Assembly: GCA_009192285.1 (NCBI GenBank)
Contig: WBVU01000016.1
Location: forward strand, 806,001-870,000
Length of the DNA: 64,000 nucleotides
Source: Morchella semilibera
Taxonomy: Eukaryota; Ascomycota; Pezizomycetes; Pezizales; Morchellaceae
Reading direction: 5' to 3'
Shown in pieces: positions 24,770 through 37,900 of the stretch (positions are counted from its first letter, which is position 1; every line of letters begins with the position of its first letter). The position numbers were made by a program, and so were the translations under genes. The notes below the pieces were generated by a model. That model had not been told where the DNA came from, made no database searches, and saw nothing but the letters and a program-made list of their open reading frames with translations.

Positions 24770-25623
24770 ACTCCATGTAGTTGGTTTCTTTTTTTTTCCC
24801 CTTAGCTAGACTGGGTGCCAAAAAAAAATTTGTAGATACACAAAAGGTATCTCCAAAAGGCCAGGCGTTATTAGGCGTTAAACAATTCTGAATACCACAG
24901 TGAGAACAATCTTTATGCTTCCTTGAACTTCTGAAAACACCTTACCAACACTCTGGTGCAAACCTACACAACCGTGGTCTGTTCCTATTTTGGTGTAAGG
25001 AAGATTATATCTTCTAGAGGGCTCTCTACTCACCGTTACGTCCTGGTTTCATTTGATTCCATAGGTGGGCGCAATGGTCCTATATTTTTGCCTACATCCC
25101 TTCCAGGATACAGGAATTTTTATCATAAGTCCATAGTTAATAATTATACATAAAAAGACCCCAGCAGACCTGAAATCCGTACATGATTTTGAAGATGGAA
25201 AGATTTCTATTTGCTGTTAGTGGTAGAGTCTGACTAACGGCCGCCCATCACCACAAATCACTCGAATATATATACCTACAAATCCGCATGTTGGTTTTCT
25301 TTCAAGTCTACACACTGTACTGTCTGGTCCGTACTGCGCCATGCATTACTTTATTGGCCAATACTATAGGGGGTAATTACTTAGGTATTTAGGAAGAGTT
25401 AGTAGGGATTGTGTAATCTGCGATTTAAACGCTGGGCTCATCTAGATAAGATAATAGATGGTCATGTTTTATTGCTTCAGATACAATAACTACACCTCCC
25501 GAGTATTAAGGTCATCCTTTTCCCCCGTCTTGGGGTTCTATCCGAAAGAGAAGCATTCGTGTCAATGGCAATGGCAATTACAAGTTCTAGATATCGTCTT
25601 TCACTCATTTCTCTCCCTAACGT
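24770..25623. other. Convergent intergenic region, RPL12 and FEN1
   Basis: The 3' regions of two genes pointing at each other. No supportable gene. One exact bipartite element lies on the reverse strand at 25247-25264. Confidence 0.6.
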
Positions 25624-26967
25624 TTACGACCCTAGTTTAGGCTTCTTAGCACCTTTCTTTGCCGCTTGTTCTTGTTTCTGTTTTCTCTTTTTGTCGGCTG
25701 CTTTCTCGTCGTTCTTCTTCTTGATGAGTGCAAGCTCCTCTGGAGTTTTAGGAACTGGCTTAAAAAAGTCGTTTAGGCGTGCTAGTCTTCCTGTTAGTAT
25801 AAAGGACTTATAATAAATGTGCAAAGAAGGATAGTCGTACATTGTGTGGTGGTTTTGAGGTTTTTGTTCAACTTTGCAGCTCCGCTCCTGACCCTTTCCT
25901 CGGCGAAACCTTTCTCGTGTACCAAGAACTTGATCAAGCCGTCAACATCTGGCGGCTCCCACTTGAAGTCGCATTCTTCAGCGTCAATGACCTCGGGATT
26001 CGAGAAAAGCTCACGGGCGTCCTGATACGGCCAGTCTTCTGGAACCGCATATTTAGACCCAATGTGCTCAAGGACTTCCTCAATACTCTTATGTTCTTTA
26101 ATTAGCTTTAGCGCCGTAACAGGTCCAACCCCCGGGATAGTCTCGCAGTAATCGCATCCCAGGAGAATACACAGATCAATAAACTGCGCACGATCGAACC
26201 CTAACCCTTCCATCGCCTTCTGTAGATCGATCTCCTGCACCGGCTCTTTCTTCTGTTCACTCAACATGAGCTTTTTTAGCAGAATTGGCGTCTCAAAGCA
26301 CAAGGTATCCATATCATCTGACGCTGCCGCGTACACCTTCCCAGCCTTTGCTAGTACTGCACACTGCGCCTCAGCCTCGCAAGGCGCATCAATGTACGGA
26401 ACGCCCATAAGCTTGAGCAGGCGCTTACATTCCTCGTTGTGCTCACGAGTGACTCTTACAGTCCTGCGCGAGAATTTCTCGATATCCTCGGCTGTGCCGG
26501 TCTCTTTTGCGTCTGTGAGGGCCTCGGTGGCCTCGGCTTTTCGGGCAGTACGTTTCGCGAGTTCGCCGGACTTAAGGGTAGGAGGTTTGCCATCAAAGAC
26601 GTAGAGGGGCTTGATACCGTTGTCGATAATTCGTAGTGTGCGGTAGAAGATTCCCATAAGGTGGGAAGTGGTTTCGCCAGATTCCGAGGTCAGCATTTGA
26701 CCGTCAGAGCGCACTGCGATAAGGAAACTGTAGATGCTCATGGAGCTGAAATCAAAAGTCAGGCATTATATTCTCTCTTCCTTTTAGGAGGGGACTTGGG
26801 ACGCACGCATCGATGGCGACTTTGCGGCCAAAGTGTTGCTTGATGTCGCCATGCTTAATAGCGTCAGGAGCGTTGTCTGAAATGACCTGAAAAAGCCCTG
26901 CGAAGAGTCAGAAACTGAACATCGGGTGGGATATTTGACATTATTATTACTTACCTTTAATACCCAT
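25624..26967 (-). CDS. RAD27: Flap endonuclease 1 (Fen1/Rad27)
   Basis: Four exons (26967-26955, 26897-26807, 26745-25841, 25781-25624) give 388 residues, close to the family length of about 380-395. The protein begins [19 protein letters not shown]; the XPG N-region has [13 protein letters not shown] (catalytic Asp34) and [10 protein letters not shown]; the XPG I-region has [10 protein letters not shown] and [10 protein letters not shown]; then the helix-hairpin-helix part with [21 protein letters not shown]. Just after the last splice junction is QSRLNDFF, a canonical PCNA-binding QxxLxxFF box, and a Lys-rich tail. It cuts 5' flaps in Okazaki-fragment maturation and long-patch base excision repair. 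The last acceptor (GACTAG) was chosen over an earlier CAG that would give an in-frame stop. Confidence 0.97.
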
Positions 26968-29170
26968 ATTTGCGTTATTCTCTCAAGCCCGGATGGAAGC
27001 GAGTTTGTTACTGAGCTGGAAGGGGATGACGTGACGCGCTGACCGCGACGCGTTAAATGGATCTCTTAGAGTAGGTAGCCAATTATGCACAAAGAAAACA
27101 ACTTTAAGAGCAGGTCCTCATTTTGAGACATTCTATACGTGTTGACGGCCACAGAAAAATTGTTATACATTATTGACCATATTTATATCCAGCATTTTAA
27201 GCAGCCGTCGATCTTATCAAAGTTGAGGCTCAAAAACAGAAGGCACATGCAATTTTTCCTCCCCGCAACAAAAACCCAATCACTCGCAAAGACATACATC
27301 GAGTACCTAGGCAAAGTGCTCAATGTCCGTGTAACTAACGGCAATTTCAGTACAATCCACAAGAAACCCGGGTATCTATTCTCAAACCCCGGGGTGGGTC
27401 CATAGCCAACCAAAACACTAGGAGCTCAAAGCAACATCACTAGCCGATCCTAAATCCCGAAATGAGTGATATCCCATGACTCCACCTCTCGACCCTCCAG
27501 TCCACACCCCCCCCCTACCCCCTCCTCATTCCCAGTCACCCGTGCTCCTACTCTAAAACCTACGACAACCCCGCGGACCCTGCATAGAACTTACTCGGGC
27601 ACTAAATTCTAATCGATCCCAAACCGTCAAGTGCATGTACCTACCGCGCGGGCTGGGTCGGGGGTTCATTCGTGTATTGTAGATTACGATCATAAGAAGC
27701 CTTCTGGAAATTTCCCATAAATAAATAAAAAAAATAGTAATTCTTCTACGCCGTTGACGCCTCACCTTAAACCCACCGGAGATACGTACCTTGCTGGAGC
27801 CTGGAACAGGGGGCAGAATGATAAGCGAGCGAATATTACATGTATGAAACGAAACCATCAACTCTGCCACACTCCGCCTCACGTGCCTCAAATGTAGGAA
27901 CGACAAGAAACATAAATATAGGCAAAAAATACACAGAGCTCAAATTATTTCCCGGAAAAATTGCCCCAAGAGATCCCATACGCAAGGAATTGTTCCTAAA
28001 GCCATATCTGAACATAAACATAATACCACTAACTTAGTAGCCCCCAAATAATTGTTAGAGACCTCCACTAGCGCCCATTTCTTGGCGCACGCGACATCAC
28101 TCGTCAGTCACGGCGAGTCACGGCTCCGTGGGCAGCTGTCAAAGAGGGGGGAGGAAGGTGGCGAGTTTTTACTCTGGAGCGATGGGAGCAGTGCTGTTTG
28201 ATCGCTAAAGGGACGGGCAATAGATCATCATACTCAAATCCTGGATTGAACAGGATTTGGGGGAGTTATGGAGGGGGTAAATGGGGTGAGGCTGCGAAAC
28301 GGCGCGATGATGGGGGAGATGGCTCAATGTGCAGTAAGTTGATACTGTAGAGTTTGTTGGGAGTCAGCAGGCTGGGGGAGCAGAGACTTTGTAGATTTGT
28401 TGAGAGGAGAGGTGGGATAGCATAGATCTTATTTTTACGGGCGGGGAAAGATTTGGGTGGTGGATTGCTGCGGTGGGAGCTCCAAGTAGGGTCGTGGGGA
28501 GAAGCTCGCGGTCGCGATATCCACATTTTCGTGAAGCCGCCCAACCACGGCATGCCCAAAATTTCAAAACCACAACAATAATTAACTACAAATAATTCTA
28601 TCCCCATCACGGATACTAACAAACCAGAGCTCTCCATCACATCTTTTTTGTTCTTCTTGTTTCCAACTTGGCGTTGTTGGGGAAGTGATGGGGGGGAGAA
28701 AGGGTGGGAAAAATTAGACGCGGAGCTGGGTGGGATTAGGATTGCAGCAACGGGCAGGAAGAACAACCCACGCCTGATTGCTACCGCTGGATCTAAAACG
28801 ATGCGTGTGGATGTGGAAGCTCCTGAGAGGCTGGCTGTGCTTGCTACTGTTGAGAATCCCGTTCCTTACATTGTGCTCTGTTGTGCCATCTATCCACTGG
28901 GTGCGTGAATCTTGGGTGAGGCAATAGAGGCAGGTTTGGATGAGGATTTCGGGTAGGGAGGGACCGCAACAAAATAAGCGAATTGCAAGTTTTTCTGCGT
29001 ACTTTTTGGGGGTTAGAGACGGGTGGAGATGGTGTACTCTATTTTAATTATATTTATGTATTCATACTTTATTTTACTATATGGTGTTTCGTTTTTGAAA
29101 TCGATCCGACGCGACGCGCGAAGGGTAAGATTTCCTGGTTTCCCGCCGCAAAGGTAGAAGAGGAAGCACA

Positions 29171-29232
29171 CGATACGATACGATACGATACGATACGATA
29201 CGATACGATGCAATACAATACAATACAATACC
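29171..29232. repeat. CGATA then CAATA pentanucleotide repeat
   Basis: About eight tandem CGATA units followed by about four CAATA units, which suggests a point change spread by slippage. Confidence 0.9.
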
Positions 29233-29572
29233 GAGTGAAGAATAAGGGCAGTGTCTGATCCTGGTGTCAAGTGACAACAAAGAGTAAGGAGATAGAAGGG
29301 GATCTTATCAAACGTGTCCAATCGGCGGGAAGGGAAGAATGGCGTAAAAAGAAAAGCTGGGGAGGGGGAAAGAAGCAAGAGGATGGGAGGTAGTGGGGAA
29401 CAGAGAGAAGAACCCTCTCTGTCTCTCTGTCTCTCTCGCTCTCTCTCTCTTCTGCCTGGGTGGATGCCTATAACATGCTCTAGATAGAGAGAGGGTGGGG
29501 AAGACCTGGAGGGGGGGGGGAGGGGAGGTACGGGGAGCTGCGGTGACGTGTTGATTACAAGAAATTGGTATT

Positions 29573-29616
29573 GGGGGGGAGGAGGGTGGACAGGGAGGGA
29601 GGGAGGGAGGGAGGGA
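29573..29616. repeat. G-rich GGGA tandem repeat
   Basis: A run of GGGA/GGAGG units. The G-run spacing could allow a G-quadruplex on this strand. A CT-rich TCTCTG repeat lies just upstream at about 29413-29450. Confidence 0.75.
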
Positions 29617-30278
29617 GAACAGAATAGAATGGTTCACGGGCGGGCACAACTTTCAAGGAAAAGAATTATTATCTACATAGACGATGTGATAGGCTGTTTG
29701 AGCCATTGGGTTTCTCTAGTAAAAAGATGGTACAGGGAAGGGAGGGGAAGGGGCAGATGCGAAGGGACCCCGAAAAAAAAGATGCCATCAGGATATCAAG
29801 ATTGAGAGGGAGGTGAAGGTCGTCGGAAAGTGAGTAAGGATGTGTTAGAAGGCAAGCAACCAACGCGGGAAAGAAAGAAAAAAAAAGCTAGAGTGGGGGG
29901 GGGGAACTGGTAGACCAGAGGAACCACACGCACGCTCCCCGTATTATTGCCCAACGCACACCGGTCAAGGCGGGTGCTAGAGGAAGAATTGTCCATTGAA
30001 TCGGAGAGCGCGATACCACACCGTAGAGTGGTGTGTCTCGTAAAAAAAAACCCTAACCCAGGGTGTGTGAGTGACGGGTGTTGTTGATCTGGGACCGGCT
30101 GCAGCGTGGGACATATAGAGCAGCCCCGCCGGTCCTCCCGCTCGTCGTCTCTTCTCCTTAGCCCAACTCGCATCTGATTCTCTTGCTCGACGCTCTCGCC
30201 ACAAAGACTCTTATTTCCAACCTTTTTATCAACACTTCCAAGAACCTTTCTACTCAACCCACCCTAAAATCAAATCAA

Positions 30279-31356
30279 ATGGTTTCTAAAGCTACCACTG
30301 CTAGCAAGCCCGCTGGCACTGTCAAGAAGGCCTCTGCTCCCGAGCATCCCCCATACAAGGAGATGATCAAGGAGTCTATCCGCGCTGTAAGTCCATCTGC
30401 TTTATCCTACCCCTTTGCCAGTCGCTCTATCAAGTGATTGTAATCATGACGATTTTTTTTTTTTTGCCCCAACATGATCACTAACGTTTTTTTTTTGTCG
30501 AGTTTAGCTCAAGGAACGCAATGGTTCCAGGTTGGTTCACTCAATTCTCCGCATTCACATGTTATCTTTCGGGCGCGCAACTTTTCGCACCAACTTGTGT
30601 TGCTTCTACGCGTTGTTATGATGAATTTTCTTCTAACTCGCGTCTTTTTCTAGCCGTCCGGCCCTTAAGAAATACATCCAAGCGAACTACAAGGGTGTAG
30701 GGACCGACAGGTTCGACCAGCTCTTTAACCTGGCCCTTAAGAAGGGTGCTGCCGATGGCGAATTCACATTCCCCAAGGGTATGGTTTTAATTCTATATCG
30801 CTTATAATTCGTCGAAGCTAATATCTGAGCAAGGTCCTTCCGGAACCGTCAAGCTTCAGAAGAAGGAGCCTGCTCCTAAGGCTAAGCCTGCTGCCAGCGA
30901 GAAGGCCACTGCTAAGAAGCCTGCCGCCGAAAAGGCCACCAAGAAGGCAACAAGCACAGCCACTAAGAAGGCTGCTCCCAAGAAGGCTGCCGCTAAGCCA
31001 AAGGCCGAGAAGGCCGAAAAAGCCGAGAAGGCTGCCCCCGCTCCTAAGGAGAAGAAGGCCGCTACCACCGCGGCTAAGCCAAAGTCCAATGCCAAAAAGC
31101 CCCGCAAGACTGCCGAGAAGACTGAGAAGCCTGTAAGTTGAACCACTAAATCATATCTCATGTAAATCTACTTACACCATTGCAGGCCCCAGCTGTTGTC
31201 GAGAAGGCGGCTGTTTTGACCAAGACCAAGTCCGGGCGTGTCTCGAAGGGATCTACCGCCGCTCCAAAGGCTGCCCCCAAGAAGAAGGCCGCTCCAAAGA
31301 AGAAGGCAGCCCCCAAGAAGAAGGAGGCCGCTGCAGCTCCTGCCGCAGAGGCTTAA
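30279..31356 (+). CDS. HHO1: Linker histone H1
   Basis: Five exons (30279-30386, 30508-30530, 30654-30778, 30834-31132, 31186-31356) give 241 residues; exon 2 is only 23 nt. After a short Ala/Ser/Lys N-tail comes the H15 winged-helix domain: HPPYKEMIKESIRALKERNG, SSRPALKKYIQANYKGVG, FDQLFNLALKKGAADGEF and FPKGPSGTVKLQKK. The remaining 150 residues are the Lys/Ala/Pro-rich tail (AAPKKKAAPKKKAAPKKK type). It binds nucleosome dyads and linker DNA. Only one H15 domain is present, unlike budding-yeast Hho1 with two, so this is the standard filamentous-fungal H1. Confidence 0.96.
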
Positions 31357-33984
31357 GCTACATTTAGTTTGCCTCTTTCTCACTTCTTGTAATATGTACT
31401 TCTCGAATCGCCTTTTTGGGACAGGAATGGGCTTGGCCACCCTCTAGCAAGTTCTTTTTTATATCCAACGATGCTCTATGGTTCCTGACTCCTTCTTTCT
31501 TTTTTTGTTTCCTTGGGTATAATGTTGGGTCTGCGTTTCTTTTTATTCTTTTGGGTATTTTGTTTCTCTTGTCTTTGGTCCAAGAAGGATAGGGTCTGTT
31601 TGCGAAAAACGGGTTTGATTTGTTCGATTTTCTTTTCTGGTGATTTTTCATTGACGCATTTCGTTCTCGTGATTATATCGCGCCCTGAGTTATCTGGGGT
31701 TGCAGTTGATATGGAAATGAAACTGAACTGGGTTCTTTGTGGGGTTTCTGGGAAAGGCGGGGCGGCTTTGTTCTTTTTCTATCCAATGTTCTGGTTTTGC
31801 CTGTGTACTTTATTCTTTATTCAGAAAAAAAGAAATCAAATTTACACAACTTATGTGCCTGCGTTGTCAGTTTTTTTCCCGCACCGTTGGCCAGTTGACG
31901 TTGGGATATTTGCGCATTGCCTTAGATTGGTCACGAGGCTCAGATAACGTTTAGTGAGATGGAGCTAAGACTCGTTAGGTTGAGGGGCCCTAGGGGCTAG
32001 GGTTTCACATTGTTGTCACGCCGTGAGCCAGGCGTTTTATCTCCAGCCAGCGCTTAACGTCACTCGGTCTTGGCAACGAGTGATGGGATCAACACCAACA
32101 TCAACAGCCTGAGCGGATTTTGTAGATAACGAACCACTCCCCGTGCGGAGCATTTCAGGAGTGATAATAGAAGAAATATTCCGGCAGCCGTATTTAGAGC
32201 CGGCTTTTATGACGAGATGATCACCGTGGTGAAAAACCGGCAGTTTCCCTCACCAATTCCGTCATCGCCGAGGATGCTTTGCCCGTGAGTCGAGGAGTCT
32301 ACAAAAACAGGATTGAAGGTGACGTGGTAGCTAGGTTGCAGTGGAGGTTTCTAAGGGTTTTTAGCCGTGAATGGTGACTGGTTAGCTCGCATGTGGTCGG
32401 TAGAGTGCCTACTCTACTAGGTTGTGGTCGACGGAGGTTCAGGTTTCAGTGCAGCTGGTGCTCGGAGATAGACTGGTGGGTTGGGAGTAACAGGATCTAT
32501 CTCTGGCGCTAGTGTACACGTTTAGGGTATTCCTGAGAATGGGGCCAATTCTTCCTCATGAGCCGGGCTAGCCAGCATCAGGGGCCCGCTTCTATTCGGG
32601 CCCGCTCCTGCTAGGTCTCCAACCAAAATACCGGGTTTTATGCATACACATACATGTAGTAACTCTGTTGGTGTGCCGGATGGGAATGATAATTCTCCTA
32701 GTCTTGCTGTTGCGAGGAGCATGCCTAAATTTGGGTAATGGTTAAGTGACCACCAGAAATTACATGTATTTATGTATGGGAATTAGTCGAAATTAAGTTT
32801 GGATACATGTAGTTTAGTTGGATAAGTACAAAGCAAGAACAGAAGTACCACAGACTTAGAGTAAGCCCGTGGCTAAATTGGTTTTGGACAAACTTGAATA
32901 ATGGGCAGGTGTCTTTTTTGACGAGAAATACCAAACCATGATACTAGGCCCCTTGCGTAAAAGACTCCAGAGTAATTCCCCTGTAACCTAATTGGTGCCT
33001 ATCTTCCCATCAACCAATCACACAAGTAGAAAAAGACCCTGGGGTCTTTTGCACAAAGGGCCTAATAAAGGATATGAAATTGATATTTTCTTTAGTACTC
33101 GGGTATCTTGGTGAGTGGGGCGTCTGAATGAGTGTTGAAGACGTCTAGAGTTAGGTGTTGGGGCGGGACAACCCGATTCCCCAAAGTACATGTAGTGTGT
33201 TTCTCGGCGCCTTTTTGGATCTCGGGTAGAAAGCTCTTATAAAAAATGCAAACAGGCCTTCCATAGTACGTATGTATGTTTCTTGGGTGTGCTGAGTTTG
33301 GATGACCACCTGGACGCAATAGTTAAGAGATGCATGCCTTGGTCAACTTCGTCGTTGAAAATAATACTCCGACTACTAATTCTCAGTTAAATTAGGAAGA
33401 ACATCGGCAGGCTTTCTAGCACCTCTTGTGATGCTCTAGGGGCGAAGGTATATGATCGAGCATAGAAAATTGGAGCCGCCTGTTGCCTGTTAGATATTTC
33501 TCATGGCTCAAAATTAAAATGCCCTATGTAAAATCGCTGCATCAAGGCCTGATACTCGACGAGCTCGATCAAAACGGTTCCGGGTTTGATACATCAACGC
33601 TCGCAATATGCAAGATCATCCACGCCTATAGCTGCCATGAGATGATAGCGTATTTTCGTGTTTACCCAGAATGTGCATTTAATTTATCCGGATAGATATT
33701 TGATAATTATGCTTAAAGATATTGGCCTTGCATGGGTTGGCAGGCCGGGTACGTGGGGGCAGGTGGCTGTATGCTAATCTTTGCAGGTGGAGCTTCGGGG
33801 TCGGTTAGGTCAGAAGCTAGGAAATAACTTACTTTAAATATGATTATAAGTAATTCGTATATTGCTCTCTCTTAGATAGTCAAGGTGGTTGCTAACGTTG
33901 ACGTACATCCAAATAATAGCTATAGCAAGCTTAAGGAGCATATATCTACATGTATGTAGCTAGGAAGGGTATAGACGCCTTCCC

Positions 33985-34118
33985 GGGCCATTCGGACACC
34001 CCTTTACTCGGACAGTTAACGTAGAAAAGAAAATATCATCATATTAAGTGGCTTCAGCACCTCTTTTCAACCAATCATGATTGGCTGTCCGAGTAAGGGG
34101 CGTGCCGAGTGGCTAGGG
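33985..34118. mobile_element. MITE-like element with imperfect ~28-bp terminal inverted repeats
   Basis: The left end (about 33988-34014, CATTCGGACACCCCTTTACT then CGGACAG) and right end (about 34085-34112, CTGTCCGAGTAAGGGGCGTG then CCGAGTGG) are reverse complements with a few mismatches. About 70 bp of AT-rich sequence separates them. No coding capacity. I could not define a target-site duplication. Confidence 0.55.
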
Positions 34119-34144
34119 GGGCCGTCGATCTAAATATATACATG

Positions 34145-34194
34145 TACTTAGGAGTTCAGTAAAATGTCGCCAGTTTTTACTGAACTCCTAAGTA
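34145..34194. repeat. Perfect 20-bp inverted repeat (hairpin)
   Basis: Arms TACTTAGGAGTTCAGTAAAA and its exact reverse complement are separated by a 10-base loop. It lies 27 bases past the preceding MITE-like element. Confidence 0.85.
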
Positions 34195-34854
34195 TGCAGT
34201 GGAAGACATAAGAAGCGGAATCAGGTTACTATGCTGGGGACGGCTTATCTATAACACAGGAAGCCCTTAGTAGTACTGGTACGTAGGGCAATCTTTAGTA
34301 GAGGATAGGCTCCAATAGAGTAGATGAACCCCTACCCCAACTGTTTGTATAGTATATGCGTTGCGCGAGTAGAAGAACAACATCATTGCCCACCAACATC
34401 AAACGTACTATCGAGTGAGATACACGCATATGGGTACTCCAAATCGAGAATATAGAACTTTTATTTCAGCCCTGGGTTAAAGTCTAGCCCATTGGTCATA
34501 AATGACCGGCCACGATCAGCACACAGCACCTCTTGGATTTGAGGGAGGATAGGCTATTTGATTGGGTTCTTACCTTAGAAGCTGCATATAGGAGTGGAAT
34601 GCCCTTTTATATAGAAGCGGAACTCTGGAATTAGAATATCTAGACTTGGATCATAGCTTGCACTAGGACCATGATTATTGCCAGAACTATGTACATGTGC
34701 TATAGACGTTTGGAAAAGAGTGCTGGCGTATGGAGGCGTGAGAGGGGGGGGGGGAAACAAAAAACCTTGCAAATTTAAATGCAATAGTTGAAGCTGTTGA
34801 TCTAGTACGGAGTAGATTCTTTATTAATATTCTATAGAAGACATCCTCTCACTC

Positions 34855-34940
34855 TGCCAGAATTAAAATGCCGCTGACTGATTATTCTACCACCAAATGA
34901 TACTTAATTGGGGTCGATCGGCGGCATTTTAATTCTGGCA
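34855..34940. mobile_element. 86-bp MITE-like element with perfect 20-bp terminal inverted repeats
   Basis: The ends TGCCAGAATTAAAATGCCGC (34855-34874) and its exact reverse complement (34921-34940) flank 46 bp of unrelated sequence. The size and symmetry are those of a foldback or MITE. The four bases CTCA/TGAG outside also pair, but no clear target duplication is seen. Confidence 0.7.
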
Positions 34941-37900
34941 CCATGAGTACACACGTACGGCACTTCTAGATTACACCCTAAGCTGAATCAAAGGAAAGTT
35001 AAAATAGAGAGAGAAGTATTATCTCCATAAGATGATCACGCTTTCACATCTTTGGAGATTATAGCTAAACCCACAACCCTTAGACAGAGTATCTATCCAC
35101 CCCCAAGACAAGACCTGCATTTTTTATTATCGGTGAATGCCCAAGCACCTAATCGATTCTGAACGCACCGGTTGATGCGCGAGGTGCATTCTCGGTGAGT
35201 GGGGAACGCCTATCAGTCGACCTAAGTAAATAGAAGCGCCATTAAACTTTATTTGTATCAGGTTGCATCATCAACCCCAGCTCGGCAGCGTTAAGAGTGT
35301 CGCGGGCGCATTCATGGCGGATAAGGTTCTGATACCCCGCCAGTATGGTTGACTTTGCTGCAGTTACCGAAGGAGATAGATGGGCCCGAAATTGTGGGAA
35401 ACCCACACCGGTTTGGTAATGCTGATAGTAAAGTACATGTAGTCAATAGGCCGTTTGCGTAAAGGGGCCTAATAATTATGGTGCATAGAACAAAGTATGT
35501 AGAGAATCGATCGATGGCCAGAGCTGAAAATGTCAGCTTATGTTCACCACAATTCGGGTTTGTAGGAATTTGGCTTTAGATCCTCACATAATTTGGATTC
35601 GTGAGATAATCAGCTAACCCCATTGGTTTATATATATCTTTGGTTGGAGAAAAAAATCCCCCACCTATCAGAGGAGGGCGGGATTTTGGTACTAGAAGAT
35701 GAATTAAGAGTGTAGTCCCGCTTCAATCTAGATTTGACGACATCAATGACGGTGTAGGTACAGAAAAGTAGATGAAGGACGCGTACTCCTCTTGATTAAT
35801 AAGACATTATAACAATATGCTACCACACCTGTGTAGTGTGTAACTCGTGCAACTTCTGATTGAACCAAAGAATCCCTGTGGTTACCGCCGATTAGGATCA
35901 ACTGTGACTCTCAGCCTTTAGCTGCTACTACAGTTGATTAACCTTCATCGGGTATGCGCCACAAAAGCTTTTGAGGAGTGCTCTGTGAACAGATTCCTTT
36001 GATTCGATACATTTAATTCTATATAAGGCCTGTCTCGGTGCATTGATGGTTCAATCTCTAACTGTCAGCCATCTCTCGCTTTTTACCCCCCTGGTACGTG
36101 TCATCCACCCTACATACACACGATTTTTTTAGTCTGCTGCATCCTCCAATGAGTTCGTCCTTACAGAGGGTCTTCCTTGATTGGTGGTACTCTGGTCTAG
36201 TGTAAAGTCCGTAAGGCTGAATTACACATTGCGAGGCTTAGTGCCAAATTGCAGCTAAGAATATCGTACCTATCGGTATTTTCCTTCGGAGGATCCTAGG
36301 ATTTCTTTTTCCTTTCCTTATTCTCATCGATAGCGTCTAGAGGTCAAACCTGGAAGGCTGTAGATCACCTCCTTATCGCCTTCATGCGAAGTATGGGGTA
36401 GTTGTGTAGTTGGCTATCGATTGAAGTGGAGATGTTGGAACGGCGCAGGCACAGGACAAGATGTCTTGAGGGATGACGTGCGAGTCCGGCGGCGTCTGCA
36501 AATGGCTAGGGAGGAAGGGAAATCAACGTGCTTGCTGCAAACCTGCATTGATTGCTTGCCAAGGCATGCATGAGTTGCTTTTGGTCAATAGCTTTCCCTC
36601 AGCCTTTCGATACCAGCCTCGATGCCCTACTTTCTAGTAGAGAATTCGATTTAAGTGACGCTAGTAATGCATCCCGAGATTTCCGAGATTTTGCAAGCTC
36701 ATGCTCGGTTGCTGAGTCTTAATTGAAGTACCACTAACCATTCCGAAACTGGGACTCGTCAGAATATCATGAAGGTTGATAAAAGTTGGCCTGCATGCGG
36801 AAGAGTGGCAGCGATTCAGGGTCCAGTATTAAGAATGATTGCTGTACTTAGAGGCTATCCGTACTAGGCATACGGGCAGGTTGTTTACTCATTTACTTGA
36901 CTGGGTTGTATCCGGTACAATACTCTAAGCCTAGGGCAACATTCTAAATTTGTGGAAGGTGAGGTCCCTAGGAACCGGCACATTCGTTGCCGAAATAACA
37001 ATGCATGTAAGGTAAGCAATGTAAGAGGTGCTTACCATAGAAAAAAAAATCGATACCAAGGCAATATAGAAGGACCAAGATGTCAAGTAAGGAGTGGCTT
37101 TTGGTAAGAGAGCAGGGAAGGAAGTGGAGAACCCGAGGGAGAGGAGCTGAATCTTAACGACAAATATTAAGAGTAAGAGTCCCACCCCACCCCCTCCCCT
37201 CCCCCACTCCCTGTGTAGGTACTTTTTATGTAGGTACATGTAGGTATTTGGAGTTGCTGCTGCGCCTCCCTGGGCAAACCCTCTGTTGTTACTCATTCAC
37301 TGTAGCCCACTCTCCTTTCCTCCAAATCTCCTCCAACAGAAATATCAGTAGCGACTTTACGTTCTTGTCGCGGTACGCACACGACCTGTCGCTCGTTCTC
37401 TATTCCCGGTCTCTCCCCAATACCTCCTCACATATCCATATCCCCCTCACAATAGTTCCCCCCAGAAACTCTATCCACTGCACTGCAGTGTTGTAGCCAT
37501 CTTGCTTTCTTGCTCTCTCCCACCAAGGTTCCATTACATTATACATAGTACACACTCGCAGGTCGATCACAAGCGCATACGCACGCTCATACAGCCCCTC
37601 CCTCTTTGTAATTGTTTTTTATCTGATCATTTCCCTCCTCCAAGCCGTCGTTGCAATTCCGGTTGATCATAGCGTCTTATACTGAGAGAAACGCCCCCTC
37701 GGAACCAGAAACTCCCAAAGCAAAGCGCTTGAAAGAAAGTGCTGAGCTCTAGAGTTTAGAGCATTTGCTGGGCAAACGAGTGAGAGAAACCTCCATCCCC
37801 CCCCACCCCAGGAAAATTTAAAATTAGGGAGGCTGGGCCAGGCGGAGTATACGCACCCTCTGCTGCCGCGCTCAGACAAATCTACCCTGCGCCTGTCCGC

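Larger units (their letters stand above)
26968..30278. other. Gene-poor interval between FEN1 and histone H1
   Basis: About 3.3 kb without a supportable gene. Open frames, including a 166-codon minus-strand frame at 28266-28766, have no motif and overlap others on both strands. The interval has a bipartite-element near copy at 27463-27480 (TGAGTGAT-ATCCC-ATGAC), two CGAGTGAT half-sites (27279-27286 and 28096-28103, reverse), and several simple repeats near 29.2-29.6 kb. Confidence 0.55.

Noticed and set aside
26440-26460. CGAGTGAC inside FEN1 coding sequence as another bipartite element
   Set aside because: The second half-site is missing at the 10-bp position, so it counts only as a chance half-site.
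28266-28766. 166-codon minus-strand frame
   Set aside because: No family motif, Pro/Ser-rich by composition, overlapping frames on the other strand.
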